From NCBI RefSeq assembly GCF_011067745.1, contig NZ_JAAMPJ010000007.1, positions 62,001-126,000 on the forward strand: 64,000 bases of DNA. Direction: 5' to 3'. Position 1 is the stretch's first letter. Each line of letters starts with the position of its first letter. The position numbers were made by a program, and so were the translations under genes. Of this stretch, positions 16,433-25,400 are shown piece by piece. This DNA comes from Lentzea alba (GTDB lineage: Bacteria > Actinomycetota > Actinomycetes > Mycobacteriales > Pseudonocardiaceae). The notes beneath the pieces were generated by a model that was not told the origin of the DNA, made no database searches, and saw only the letters and a program-made list of their open reading frames with translations.

Positions 16433-16638
16433 ACCAAGGAAGTTAGTTGCGTTCGCCGGTCCCGCCGATACCCCAGGCTTCCCTGTCTCAGGTAGAGCAG
16501 GCTGCACCTCGGTCTCGCGAGCCAGCTGATTGTTTTTGATCAGCACTGAAGCAATAGTGATGTTGACAACCAAGCCGTGAAGATCCGGTTCGTGATTGCC
16601 GCCCGGCGAACGGCCTGACGGCCTTACTGTGCTGAGGC

Positions 16639-17103
16639 ATGAGAATGGTGCCGTTGCAGTGGGCCTCACTCGTGGTGATCTTCCTCGATGCCGTCGTCAT
16701 CGCGTTCGGGTTCGTGACCGGCAGTGCGTTGCTGCCGCGGTCGGCGAACCTCGTGCTGGTGGTGATCTCCATGGCGCTCATGGTGGCGACGCTGGTGTTC
16801 GCAAGAGGCACGTTCAACTTCGAGAACCCGACACTGACGGCGTGGGCGGTCGCAGTGGCGGTGATCGCGTTCTTCGGCGGGGTTTTCCTCTTCGCGTACC
16901 CGCTGCTGACTGACGCCAACACGGGCAGTTTCGAGCAGGAGAACGGGAAGTACCAGGAGTCGAAGGACGGTGTTGTCGTCCGTGAGCTCACCGAGGAGCA
17001 GTACGACGCGGGGTTGGCCGCGAACCAGCGCCAGTCGGCCGGCCTCGCTCTCGCCTTCGCTGGAGGCGTGCTCGCCTACGCCGGGATCCGCTACCGCAAA
17101 TGA
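16639..17103 (+). CDS. Hypothetical four-helix membrane protein
   Basis: A 154-aa protein with hydrophobic segments at about residues 7-28, 35-54, 67-88 and 131-150. A soluble acidic stretch lies between the third and fourth (DANTGSFEQENGKYQESKDG). No family is recognised. The ATG at 16639 follows a GAGG sequence; a second ATG two codons later is possible. It stands alone between two mobile-element remnants. Confidence 0.65.
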   Translation: MRMVPLQWASLVVIFLDAVVIAFGFVTGSALLPRSANLVLVVISMALMVATLVFARGTFNFENPTLTAWAVAVAVIAFFGGVFLFAYPLLTDANTGSFEQENGKYQESKDGVVVRELTEEQYDAGLAANQRQSAGLALAFAGGVLAYAGIRYRK

Positions 17104-17234
17104 TTAACGCGGCGATCGCAGGATGGTGCAGGACACCGGCGATGCGCACGGCGACGTCGACGCCGTCAGGTGCGGTGACGATCGGGCCGTGCACGCTGCG
17201 CCGTTCCAGCACGGTGACAGACTTCGCGCCGGCG

Positions 17235-17259
17235 TGAGGTTCACCCCGAACGGTGGACA
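17235..17259 (+). repeat. Left terminal inverted repeat of the IS3 derivative
   Basis: Begins TGAGGTTCACCCC and is the reverse complement of 17935-17959 except for a few internal bases. Confidence 0.75.
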
Positions 17260-17273
17260 GGGGCGTAAGAAGT

Positions 17274-17960
17274 TCAGGCAGCTGCTCGGAGTGACTTCTC
17301 ATAGTCGCTGGGACTGCGCATCCCGAGCTTGGAGTGCCGCCGCGTACCGTTGTAGCAACGGATCCACTTGTCAACTGCGGCAACGAGTTCTGTCTTCGTG
17401 GCGTAGACGTGCCGGTAGTAGTGCTCATGTTTGAACGTCGACCAGAACGACTCCGCGGGGCTGTTGTCCCAGCAGATCCCGGTGGCGCCCATCGACCGGC
17501 GCAGCCCGTGCCGGAAACACGCCTGTGCGGTCAGATTCGCCGTGTACTCGCCGCCGCGGTCGGAATGCAGGACCGCGCCACGACAGTCGCCGCCGCGGAC
17601 GGCCACCGCGGCCTCGATGGCGGTGGTGACCATCTCGGCACTGATGTGGTCGGCGAGGCTGTAGCCGAGCACCCTGCGGGAGTGTCCGTCCCGGATCGCG
17701 CACAGGAACATCTCACCCTCACCACAGGACAGGTACGTGATGTCGGTGAACCACACCGCATCCGGGCGGCCTTGGTCGAACTCGCGCTCGACGAGATCCG
17801 GCGGGAACGACGCCGCCGGGTCGGCGATCGTCGTTCTCACCTTGAACCTGCGGGGGTTGATGCCCTCGATCCCGATGCCGGCCATGACCTTGGCGACGGT
17901 CTTGGCGCTGACCACTTCACCCTGATCGCGTCGGTGTCCACTGTCTGGGGTGAACCTCAC
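17274..17960 (-). pseudogene. N-terminally truncated IS3 OrfB transposase
   Basis: About 228 residues with the whole rve catalytic core: first Asp in VWFTDITYL, second in LHSDRGGEYT, and Glu in NSPAESFWSTFK, giving a D-D-E triad of IS3 spacing. The C-terminal helix RRHSKLGMRSPSDYE is present. The N-terminal HTH_21-type region is missing, and the frame begins in the terminal inverted repeat (17960). A second fragment of the same element is at 50858-51000, where upstream residues (GGTYGSRRITAELRDQGEVA) show what was lost here. Confidence 0.8.
17935..17959 (-). repeat. Right terminal inverted repeat of the IS3 derivative
   Basis: Ends GGGGTGAACCTCA and pairs with 17235-17259. It also supplies the first codons of the truncated transposase frame. 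Confidence 0.75.
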
Positions 17961-18063
17961 TCGGCATCACCCGGTGACAGCTCTGCATCTGCGTGAACCA
18001 CGAGTCCGCATTGGTGCGACGTGCGCCAGGCTTGCTTCCCGGCGGTCTCGCCGGAGAAAGGAT

Positions 18064-18843
18064 CTACTGCGCAGCGGTGGGTTTGTTGGTCCCGGTGAGT
18101 TGGCGGCGGAGCGCCTGCCAAGGGCGGGTGTCCGACAGAGGACGTCGGAGGTGCGCGGTGATCGTGATGGGGACGCCGTCCACGCGCCCGGTCACCTCGG
18201 CCGAGTTGTAGGCGACGGCATACATGCTTCTGGGGTCGTAGCGGATCTGGGTTCCCAGGAAGTCGGCCCATTGGATGAGCCCGGCCCGTGCCTGCCTGCG
18301 ACGCTTGAGGGTGTGGATCTCCGGGGTGAGTTGCGGCTCGTGGTTCTCGGGGCGGAGCCGCCAGCTGAGGGGTGGCAGGTCTGCCGACAGCAGGCTGATC
18401 ATCACGGTCAGCGCTTGGAGCTGGGCGGTGACGTCGGGATCTGACGATCGGGCCTGAGACTTCGGCACATTCGTCTTCTTGGCGGTGCCTTCACTCGCCG
18501 AGCCGCGACATGACAGCTGCACGCCGTGGTAGACCCCTTTGATGAGGTAGTCCTCGTGGTACGGCTTGACGAGGATTGCAGGTGCCGAGTGTTCTTCGTC
18601 AGAGCCTTGACTCTGCCAGTACGGGCGTGAGGGCTCGACTGTCAGCTGCATCCCCAAGCGTTCAGCGCACTGCACCATCACGATGTAGGTCTCGTGGTCG
18701 CTGAGGCCGGGGAGCGGAGAACCCATCACGCAGCCGGGCACGTCGGTGACGTACCACACCATTGCGGGAAGCCCGGTCTCGAAGAGCTCGATCAGCACCT
18801 CGGCCACATGCGACTGCTCGTCCAGGATCGCCGCTCTGCCCAT
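18064..18843 (-). CDS. Hypothetical protein
   Basis: A 259-aa soluble protein I do not recognise. The N-terminal half contains PAMVWYVTDVPGCVMGSPLP and YHEDYLIKGVYHGVQLSCRG. The C-terminal half has RAGLIQWADFLGTQIRYDP and ends in a basic tail. No signal peptide or membrane segment is seen. The ATG at 18843 is immediately followed upstream by pseudogene debris on the same strand (NB-ARC fragment), so the gene may be the survivor of a larger locus. Codon use looks typical of the region. Confidence 0.6.
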   Translation of the reverse strand: MGRAAILDEQSHVAEVLIELFETGLPAMVWYVTDVPGCVMGSPLPGLSDHETYIVMVQCAERLGMQLTVEPSRPYWQSQGSDEEHSAPAILVKPYHEDYLIKGVYHGVQLSCRGSASEGTAKKTNVPKSQARSSDPDVTAQLQALTVMISLLSADLPPLSWRLRPENHEPQLTPEIHTLKRRRQARAGLIQWADFLGTQIRYDPRSMYAVAYNSAEVTGRVDGVPITITAHLRRPLSDTRPWQALRRQLTGTNKPTAAQ

Positions 18844-18894
18844 GATTGAGGAGTGTCACCGAAGCTGCCCCGCAGAACAAGGCGGCTCTGGCAG

Positions 18895-19007
18895 GAAGTC
18901 CGCGACTGGGATCGCATTTCGATCGCCATGGTGGTCTTGCCGAACCCGCCCATCACGTGGATTGCCAGCACCATCGCCAGCCCGTCTGCGGCCAACGCCG
19001 ACCCCAA
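18895..19007 (-). pseudogene. P-loop fragment of an NB-ARC/AAA-type ATPase
   Basis: The minus strand reads LAMVLAIHVMGGFGKTTMAI followed by EMRSQSR, which is a Walker A motif (GGFGKTT) in a context typical of NB-ARC regulators. Nothing of the rest of the ATPase domain follows in any frame. It is a scrap. Confidence 0.5.
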
Positions 19008-19039
19008 CTCTGACCATCAGAGGCGTCAGGGACGTCACC

Positions 19040-19280
19040 AGGGTGCTGCTGAGGTCGAGCACCGTTGGCGGCCTCGAGCGTCTCGCCGTAGAGCTGCGCG
19101 ACCCCGGTCACGACGGGGTCGCGCAGCGACAGCAAACCGGTGAACCCGGACGTGTCCCCAACCCTTGACGATCGCGTGCTCCCGGATCGCCAGGAAGTGT
19201 TCGGCCTGACGTTCGAGGAGCCCGCTGTAGCCGTGCAGCTCATCCGGCACGACGTGGAACATCTCTCCCACGGCGGCCAT
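19040..19280 (-). pseudogene. Frameshifted type VII secretion target-like protein
   Basis: From the ATG at 19280 the frame reads MFHVVPDELHGYSGLLERQA and EHFLAIREHAIVKG. After a shift near 19165 it continues DTSGFTGLLSLRDPVVTGVA then QLYGETLEAANGA. Together these resemble the first two thirds of a roughly 110-aa WXG100-like type VII secretion target of actinobacteria. One frameshift and a missing C-terminus make it a pseudogene. No secretion machinery genes are in the window. Confidence 0.5.
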
Positions 19281-19471
19281 GACGTCTGCCCCCGACGCGC
19301 GGTTCCATCACATTCGGCCCAATGGGCAACCGAATCACGGCCGGACCGGCTGTGATCATCAGCACAACGTCTGGGTGGCCAGACGTGACAACCCGGTCTC
19401 GGCCCGTCCGCGTTTCCTCCCCCGTAGGCCACGGCCGTCCGCCGTGGTCGTTCGTTGCATGGGGGTTTTCT

Positions 19472-20881
19472 TTGAACAGACACAAGCGTCGAATCCTGAC
19501 CCGCGTGATCGCCGTCAGTTCCCTTGCGGCGGCGGTGCTCACCGCCGGGCAGTCGGCTGTGGCGAGCACCGACGTGACCGGCGACCGGCCGGCCACCGCC
19601 ACGGCGGTCGAGGTGTTCACCGCGGCGCCCGCGCTGCCGGACCAGCTCGCCGACGACGTGGCGCAGGCCCTGGAGGCGGCGGAGGCGCGTGCCGAGGCGG
19701 ACCCGGCGGACCTCGCGCCTCCTTACGTCGACCGGGCCACCGGCCGGATCGTCGCGGGCGTGCGCACCGGCGCCGACTCGACGAAGACCGCCTACGCGGC
19801 AGGCAGCATCGGCGTCGATCCGTCCACTGCGGACAACGGGAACGACGACGCGAACCAGGACGGCCTCGAGACCGGCAAGACCGAGGAACCGGCGTCCGAG
19901 ACCGCGGCGGCCGAGCCGGAGGCCGCGCAGGCCGTCGTCATCCCGAAGATCTTCTACCCGAGCACGCCGACGGCCAAGCACAGCCTGGCCGACCTCGACG
20001 CCGTGAAGGACGCGGTGCTGGAGTCCGACGTGCCCGGTGTGCAGAACCTGTACGCCGCGTCCGTGGACGCCGAGCGCAACCGCGTGGTGGTGCGTGCCTC
20101 GGCGCTCACCGAGGAGACCCGCACGGCGCTGGCGAGCAAGTACGGCGCCGACAAGGTCGCGGTGCACCTCGCTCCGAACACCTTCGTGCAGAAGCAGGTC
20201 AGCCGGGACAACGACGCCAACCCGTTCTTCGGCGGTTCCACCACCAACACCAACGCGGGCACCTGCACGGTCGGGTTCTCCTGGACGCACGAGGGCGAGA
20301 GCTACTTCCTCACCGCTGGGCACTGCACGAGTGCCAACAGCGACGTGCGGATGCCGCGCTACGGCACGCAGAAGGTCGGCAAGGTCGTCAAGGACAACTG
20401 GAACAACACCACCGGCTCGACCAAGATGAGCGGTGTGTCGTACTACAGCGGTGACCTCGCGCTGGTGAAGATGAACGGCAGCTGGAAGACCGCGGGCAAG
20501 ATGTACGTCGGCGGGCCGGACTCGAGCTCCTACCGGAAGGTCAAGGGAGTCGCCAGCAGGGCGCCGAAGAAGGGCGACAAGTACTGCACGGGCGGCACCA
20601 CCAAGGGCGAGTTGTGCGGCTGGAAGGTCTGGGACGCCAAGACCAACATCCGGTACGTCGACGGCGAGATGGCGCGCAACGTGACCCTGGGCAAGAAGGG
20701 CGGCACCTGCACCGCGCGTGGCGACTCCGGCGGCCCGACCTACACGGTCAGCGGCGGGAAGATCGTCGCGAAGGGCATCCTCAGCGCCGGCGGCAACTTC
20801 AACGATGGTGACTGCATGGATGTGTTCACCGACATCCGGTTGGCTGAGAAGGCGATGCCCGGCATCGTGAAGAAGGGCTGA
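19472..20881 (+). CDS. Secreted S1-family serine protease (streptogrisin-like)
   Basis: A 469-aa extracellular trypsin-fold protease made as a pre-pro-enzyme. The signal peptide is basic then hydrophobic (RILTRVIAVSSLAAAVLTAG, about residues 7-26). A long acidic pro-region rich in Ala, Glu and Asp reaches to about residue 250. The mature domain has the triad His in LTAGHCTS (about 283), Asp in YSGDLALVKM (about 326) and Ser in ARGDSGGPT (about 419), with paired cysteines around the His and Ser. The TTG at 19472 is chosen because GGGGG lies 6 bases upstream and the signal peptide then starts correctly; in-frame codons further upstream have no export signal. A GC-rich hairpin follows. It is monocistronic. 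Confidence 0.88.
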   Translation: MNRHKRRILTRVIAVSSLAAAVLTAGQSAVASTDVTGDRPATATAVEVFTAAPALPDQLADDVAQALEAAEARAEADPADLAPPYVDRATGRIVAGVRTGADSTKTAYAAGSIGVDPSTADNGNDDANQDGLETGKTEEPASETAAAEPEAAQAVVIPKIFYPSTPTAKHSLADLDAVKDAVLESDVPGVQNLYAASVDAERNRVVVRASALTEETRTALASKYGADKVAVHLAPNTFVQKQVSRDNDANPFFGGSTTNTNAGTCTVGFSWTHEGESYFLTAGHCTSANSDVRMPRYGTQKVGKVVKDNWNNTTGSTKMSGVSYYSGDLALVKMNGSWKTAGKMYVGGPDSSSYRKVKGVASRAPKKGDKYCTGGTTKGELCGWKVWDAKTNIRYVDGEMARNVTLGKKGGTCTARGDSGGPTYTVSGGKIVAKGILSAGGNFNDGDCMDVFTDIRLAEKAMPGIVKKG

Positions 20882-20900
20882 CGAGTCCTGTTCTCGGGGT

Positions 20901-20925
20901 GGCCGGGTGCACTGCGTGCCCGGCC
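20901..20925 (+). terminator. Hairpin terminator after the protease gene
   Basis: GGCCGGG and CCCGGCC form a 7-bp GC stem with an 11-base loop, 20 bases after the protease stop. There is no T-tract, as is common in actinomycetes. Confidence 0.5.
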
Positions 20926-20939
20926 TGTCGGGTGCCGGA

Positions 20940-21220
20940 ACTCTGCACTGGGACGCTGAGCTGCGGCGTTCCTGCACCCTGGGCGGCTTGCCGCGGAACG
21001 CTTCGTACCACTTGGCCTCGGACTCCAGGCCGGCCGCTCGCCAATGCTGTGCGGCGCGGGCGAACTCGCCCTGCCTGATGTAGCAGTCGGCCGGCATCCG
21101 GTTGATCTTCTTCTTCTTGTCGCCGGCGCAAGGTCGACAGCCTTGCCGAGGTACTTCTCCGCGTCGGCGAACCTGTTGCTCAGCAGCCCTACATACCCGC
21201 GGTGTCGCCACCACGTATCC
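20940..21220 (-). pseudogene. Frameshifted TPR-protein remnant
   Basis: Two minus-strand frames give RGYVGLLSNRFADAEKYLGK followed by AVDLA, then after a shift KKKINRMPADCYIRQGEFAR and AAQHWRAAGLESEAKWYEAF. These read as consecutive tetratricopeptide helices. They could once have belonged with the NB-ARC fragment at 18895, which would mean the protease gene now sits within a broken regulator locus. That link is inference. Confidence 0.4.
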
Positions 21221-21320
21221 GAATTTCGATATGCGGCGACAACCGAACGCGGGTGTGCGGATGCGATTGCGCCGCTACGATGTCAGGTAGGCCTTGTTCA
21301 AGCCTCACTCGGGGGAGCAC

Positions 21321-22046
21321 ATGGTTTTCACACGTCGAAACCTTCTCACCGCAGGAGCCGTGACAATCGGCTCATCGATTCTGACATCGACTCCAGCAAC
21401 AGCCGCCGACGGCGACTACGGCTCCGGCGTTCTCGGCCCGTGGGAGAACTCGTCGAAAGCGATCTCCACCCTCACTCAGATCCGGCCGGTCCTCGACACC
21501 GACGGCCTGTTCATGTTCGGCGACAGCATCTCGGTCCAGGACGGCTATTCCCTGGCTCTGCTGCTGAGAGACAGGACCGGCGACCAGATCGCAGTGCACA
21601 ACTGGTCGGGCCGACCCACCAAACCGGCCGTCGACGCCCTCGCACAATGGGCAGACGCCTACGGCCTCCCGGGCAGAATCCTCATGGCGACCGGCTCGAA
21701 CGACATCTTCAACCCACCCGTGTTCGCCGCGCAGATCGACCGCACCATGAGCATCGCCGGCCCGAACCGCACGGTGTTCTGGGTGAACGTCCAGGTGGCG
21801 AGGACCCGGGAGACCGCAGCCGTGCAGCTGGCCGACCAGCGCAACAGCGCGTGGATCAACCTGCAGCTGGCTGACGCTCAGCGCCGGCATCCGCGGTTGC
21901 GGATCGTGCGGTGGGCGGAGTTCTTGGCTGCCTATCCGTGGCGGCTGGGGGCTGAGGCGTACCTGCGGGATGGCGTGCACACCACTGTGCCGTTGGGGCA
22001 GAACGCTCGGAACGAACTCATCGTCCGGGCCATCGAAAGCGCCTAG
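21321..22046 (+). CDS. Tat-exported SGNH/GDSL-like hydrolase
   Basis: A 241-aa secreted protein. The signal is of Tat type (FTRRNLLTAGAVTIGSS, residues 3-19). SGNH-hydrolase blocks can be followed: the nucleophile in MFGDSIS (about 67), the Asn block in ATGSNDIF, and the Asp-His pair in RDGVHTT near the C-terminus. It is therefore a likely extracellular esterase or deacetylase; the substrate is unknown. The ATG at 21321 has GGGGGAG just upstream; an ATG 27 bases earlier is less good. A strong terminator follows. Confidence 0.75.
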   Translation: MVFTRRNLLTAGAVTIGSSILTSTPATAADGDYGSGVLGPWENSSKAISTLTQIRPVLDTDGLFMFGDSISVQDGYSLALLLRDRTGDQIAVHNWSGRPTKPAVDALAQWADAYGLPGRILMATGSNDIFNPPVFAAQIDRTMSIAGPNRTVFWVNVQVARTRETAAVQLADQRNSAWINLQLADAQRRHPRLRIVRWAEFLAAYPWRLGAEAYLRDGVHTTVPLGQNARNELIVRAIESA

Positions 22047-22092
22047 GGCACCCAGCACCTACACCACGATGCACCTACACCACGATCAGCGC

Positions 22093-22123
22093 GCCCGTCC
22101 CGCATCTGCCGGGACGGGCCTTT
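22093..22123 (+). terminator. Strong hairpin terminator with short T-run
   Basis: GCCCGTCCC and GGGACGGGC form a perfect 9-bp stem (22093-22101 with 22111-22119) and a 9-base loop, followed by CTTTC. It ends the SGNH transcript and lies just before the 3' end of the convergent immunity gene. Confidence 0.75.
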
Positions 22124-22156
22124 CAGGTTTCGCAACGGTCAACGATCCACCGCAAA

Positions 22157-22480
22157 TCAGCTGATCAGCTTGTCCGCTACCTGATGACTCCACGAAACGG
22201 GATCCGGATTCGTCAGACGGTCCAACTTCCACCTGCTCCTCACGACCTCGGAGAAATTCTCGGGAAGCTCCAGCTGTGTGGCGACTATCTCTTGCCATGA
22301 GCCGTCTGTCCCGTAGACCGAGCCGAGCTTGGGTGCGAGGCGTTCCAGCACTCCCTCAGCGTCGGCATCCAGTGCGCCGATTATCCACATGATGTAGCTG
22401 TCCACGATCTTGAGGAAAGGCCGTCCATCGTAGCGTCCCGGCACGTCATCATTCACGGACACATCGTACCCGCCAATCAT
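22157..22480 (-). CDS. Probable immunity protein for the adjacent RHS toxin
   Basis: A 107-aa acidic soluble protein (GRPFLKIVDSYIMWIIGAL, then LDADAEGVLERLAPKLGSVY). Its ATG at 22480 is directly adjacent to the TAG stop (22481-22483) of the giant RHS gene, with no spacer. I do not recognise the family. In polymorphic toxin systems the gene immediately 3' of the toxin tip encodes the cognate immunity protein. Size, position, strand and likely translational coupling all fit that role. Confidence 0.6.
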   Translation of the reverse strand: MIGGYDVSVNDDVPGRYDGRPFLKIVDSYIMWIIGALDADAEGVLERLAPKLGSVYGTDGSWQEIVATQLELPENFSEVVRSRWKLDRLTNPDPVSWSHQVADKLIS

Positions 22481-25400
22481 CTACCGGCCTCGGGAATGAA
22501 TTTTGGGGTTGCCCCACTCGGCGAATCCGCCACGTGCGCCCTTGTCCGGGTGCAGGATCCTCCACCACCGCGAGCCTGGTGTGTGCTGTTCTTTGGGAAC
22601 AAGCCGCATAACACCCTTGCGGCCCTGGGCAGTTGACGAGGAAGCGTGTTCCCACACCCACCCCTTCGGGTTCTTGCGCCCTCCGGTGCGGGCCACCCGG
22701 TCGGTGACACCTGAGCTCTGCCCCTCCATGAACTCGGCGAATTCCGGGTCAGCGAGCGCATCGGCCAAGGCGGCGTTGGCGCGGTTGAAGTGGACCGATC
22801 TGCTGTTCACCCAATCGTCCTTGGCAAGCTCGACCTCGAAGGCGACGGTGTAGAACCGCGGCTGGCACGTACCGCCGAAAGGTTCAGCATCGTCGTTGTG
22901 GGTGAGGACTGCCGCCTGACCCGCCAGCACGAAGTACGTGTGCAGGCCGTCCACCGTGAGGTTGTGCACCCGCTGCCTGGCGGTGCGCTGCTCAACCGCC
23001 GTGACCTGTACATAGGTCCCAGCAGCAGTCCGGAGCAGATGACCAGGCCGCAGATCCTCGGCCTCGCGCCACTCCCCGAGGCTCGCAACCCAGAACGGAT
23101 GCCCGTCGGTAGCGGTGAGATCACTGTCGCCGCGACCATCCCTGTCCGTGTCCACGGAAACCTCGACCAACTGCTTCACGCCGGAACCGACGATGGTCGC
23201 GGTAACAGCACGAGCTTCAGTGCGCCCCGTGGTCGGGTCCGTGGCGAGCACCTTCTCGCCCCGCTTCACCGACGCGATCGGTTTGCTGGTGCCGTCAGCC
23301 ATCCGGACCTGAGTTTCGGGTGTGAAACTGTTGCTGTCGCGAGGGCACGAACCCCCGGCCTTGGCGCGACCTCGGATGCCCGCGGAAGCCGCTGCGGAGT
23401 TGCCGCGCAGCGCCGACGCGACCGCGAGGGTGTCCCCGAGCCCGGGAACGTGAGAGTTGGCGTAGTCGGTCACCGCCTGCTCGGCCACCGCCTGCACCAC
23501 CGTCGTGCCCGGCTTGATGATCGTCGCGCGCACTGCGGCCCAGACCTTGCTGCCGTCCTGCACGTTCTCGACGACGTCGCCCACCTTGCTGGCGGGCAGG
23601 CTGGCCGAGGAGGAGATCACGTCCTTCGCCGCCACCTTGGCCTTGAGGATGGCCTTCTCGACGGGCAGCGGGTTGTGCTTTGCGGCGTAGGCGATGGCTG
23701 CCTTGGCCTTGTTGGTGATCGCCAGCATCTTGGCTCGGCGGGCCGCTGCCGCGCGGGCTGCTGCGGCGGCTCGCTCGGCGGCTTGCTTGGCCGCGATCTC
23801 GGCCGCGGAAGGACCCCAGGACCAGTCGCCGCGACCCGAGTCTCCTCGACGGCTCCAGGATCCGCCGTCGCCGCGACGGCCCCGTGAAGCTCCATCATCG
23901 CCGTACTTCCGGCCGCCAGAGCCGTTGCGGTAGCGGCGGTGCGAGCCTCCGTCGTCGCTGTGCCGTCCGGCGCGGGACGAAACTTTGCCGCCGGTTCGGC
24001 CCTTGCGGCCCGCGGAGATCGCGCTGTCGCCGTGCTTGCGCAATGCCTTGACGCCCTTGTAGGCGAGCTTGCCCGCCTTGAACACCTTGCCGACCGGGAC
24101 GACGTTCGACAGCACCCAGAGGCCGTTGACCAGCGATGGGTTCTTGATGAAGTTCTTCACGTCGTTGTAGCCGGAGACCTCCTTGGCCACGGAGCCGACG
24201 ACGGAACCGATCTTCTTCCAGTCGGGCCAGTGGCCGTCCGGGTCGATCATGTCCAGCGGACGGCCGGCGCCGTAGGTGTAGCGGTTGAACAGCACGGAGG
24301 AACCCGAAGCCGCGGACACCGTGTCGCGGGAGGTGAAGGCACCGGTCGAGGGCTGGTACCAGCGGGCACCCATGTTGACCTGGCCGGTGTCCGGGTCGGT
24401 CCAGTCGCCCTGGAAACCGACCTGGCGCTTGGTGCCGGCGGCCACCTTGCCGAACGGGTCGAACGTCGTCGAGTCCGCCAGTCCCGTGCCGCTCGGGTTC
24501 ATGCTGCCGACCACGTCGCCGTGGGCGTCCGACACGGTCAGGCGCTTGTCGGTGCCCGCAGCGATCGACAGCAGGCCGCCGGCGGCGTCGCGGCCGTAGG
24601 TCGACGTGCCGTCCGTGACCGGGTCGATGTCGGCGCCCGCGTAGGAGAACGTCGCCGAGCCGCGGCTGACCAGGCGGTCGGAGCCGTCGTAGGCGTAGGT
24701 GGTCGGGCCCGCCTGGATCAGCCTGTCGAAGGAGTCGAAGGAGAACTTCTCCTCCAGGCCGGAGGACGTCCGCGAGGCGAGCGCCCCGCCGGGTGTGTGC
24801 TCGTAGGTGTAGTCGCCGTCGGCGAGCAGCCGGTTCCGCTCGTCGTACGAAGCGGTCTTCGTGCCGTTGCGGATGCGGTTTCCCGAGGCGTCCCAACCGT
24901 ATTCTGTCGTGGTTCCGCCGACAGACCACGACGTCAAACGGTTGGCGTGGTCGTAGGTGTAGGTGTTGTCGCCGGTGCCCGTGGTCTTCCGGATCAGCTG
25001 GTCGTTGTCGTCATAGGCGTAGGCGATCGACGAAATCGTTGCGCCCGCCTGGGAAACGACGTCCGACCTCTCCCGGCCGAGCGCGTCGTAGTCGTAGGTT
25101 CGCGTTCGCGTGGTGCCGTAGCGCAGCGAGGAGACCTGGCTCGCCGCGTTGTAGTCGTACGCGATCCCGACACCGGTCAAGCCGTCGACGGCGGTGCTCA
25201 GGCGTCCCATCGAGTAGGTGAACGTCGACGTGCCCGACGCGTCAGTACGGCTGGTGAGGCGGCCGTCCGAGTCGTAGGCGTACGACGAGTTGCCGGACAG
25301 CCCGCCAGCGGACAGCAGGGCACCGCGATCGTTGTACTCGTACGCGTTGCGGCCACGGGGTGCGCCAATCTCGAGAACCCGGCCGAGTTCGTCGTACCCC

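Larger units (their letters stand above)
17235..17959. mobile_element. Internally deleted IS3-family element with intact ends
   Basis: A 725-bp element bounded by 25-bp imperfect inverted repeats that start TGA and end TCA, as IS3 elements do. Inside is only the C-terminal part of OrfB; OrfA and the N-terminus of OrfB are missing. The right inverted repeat is joined directly to the interior of orfB, so the first codons of the remaining frame are read out of the repeat. No target-site duplication is visible. It looks like a non-autonomous derivative that could be moved by a complete copy elsewhere. Confidence 0.75.
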
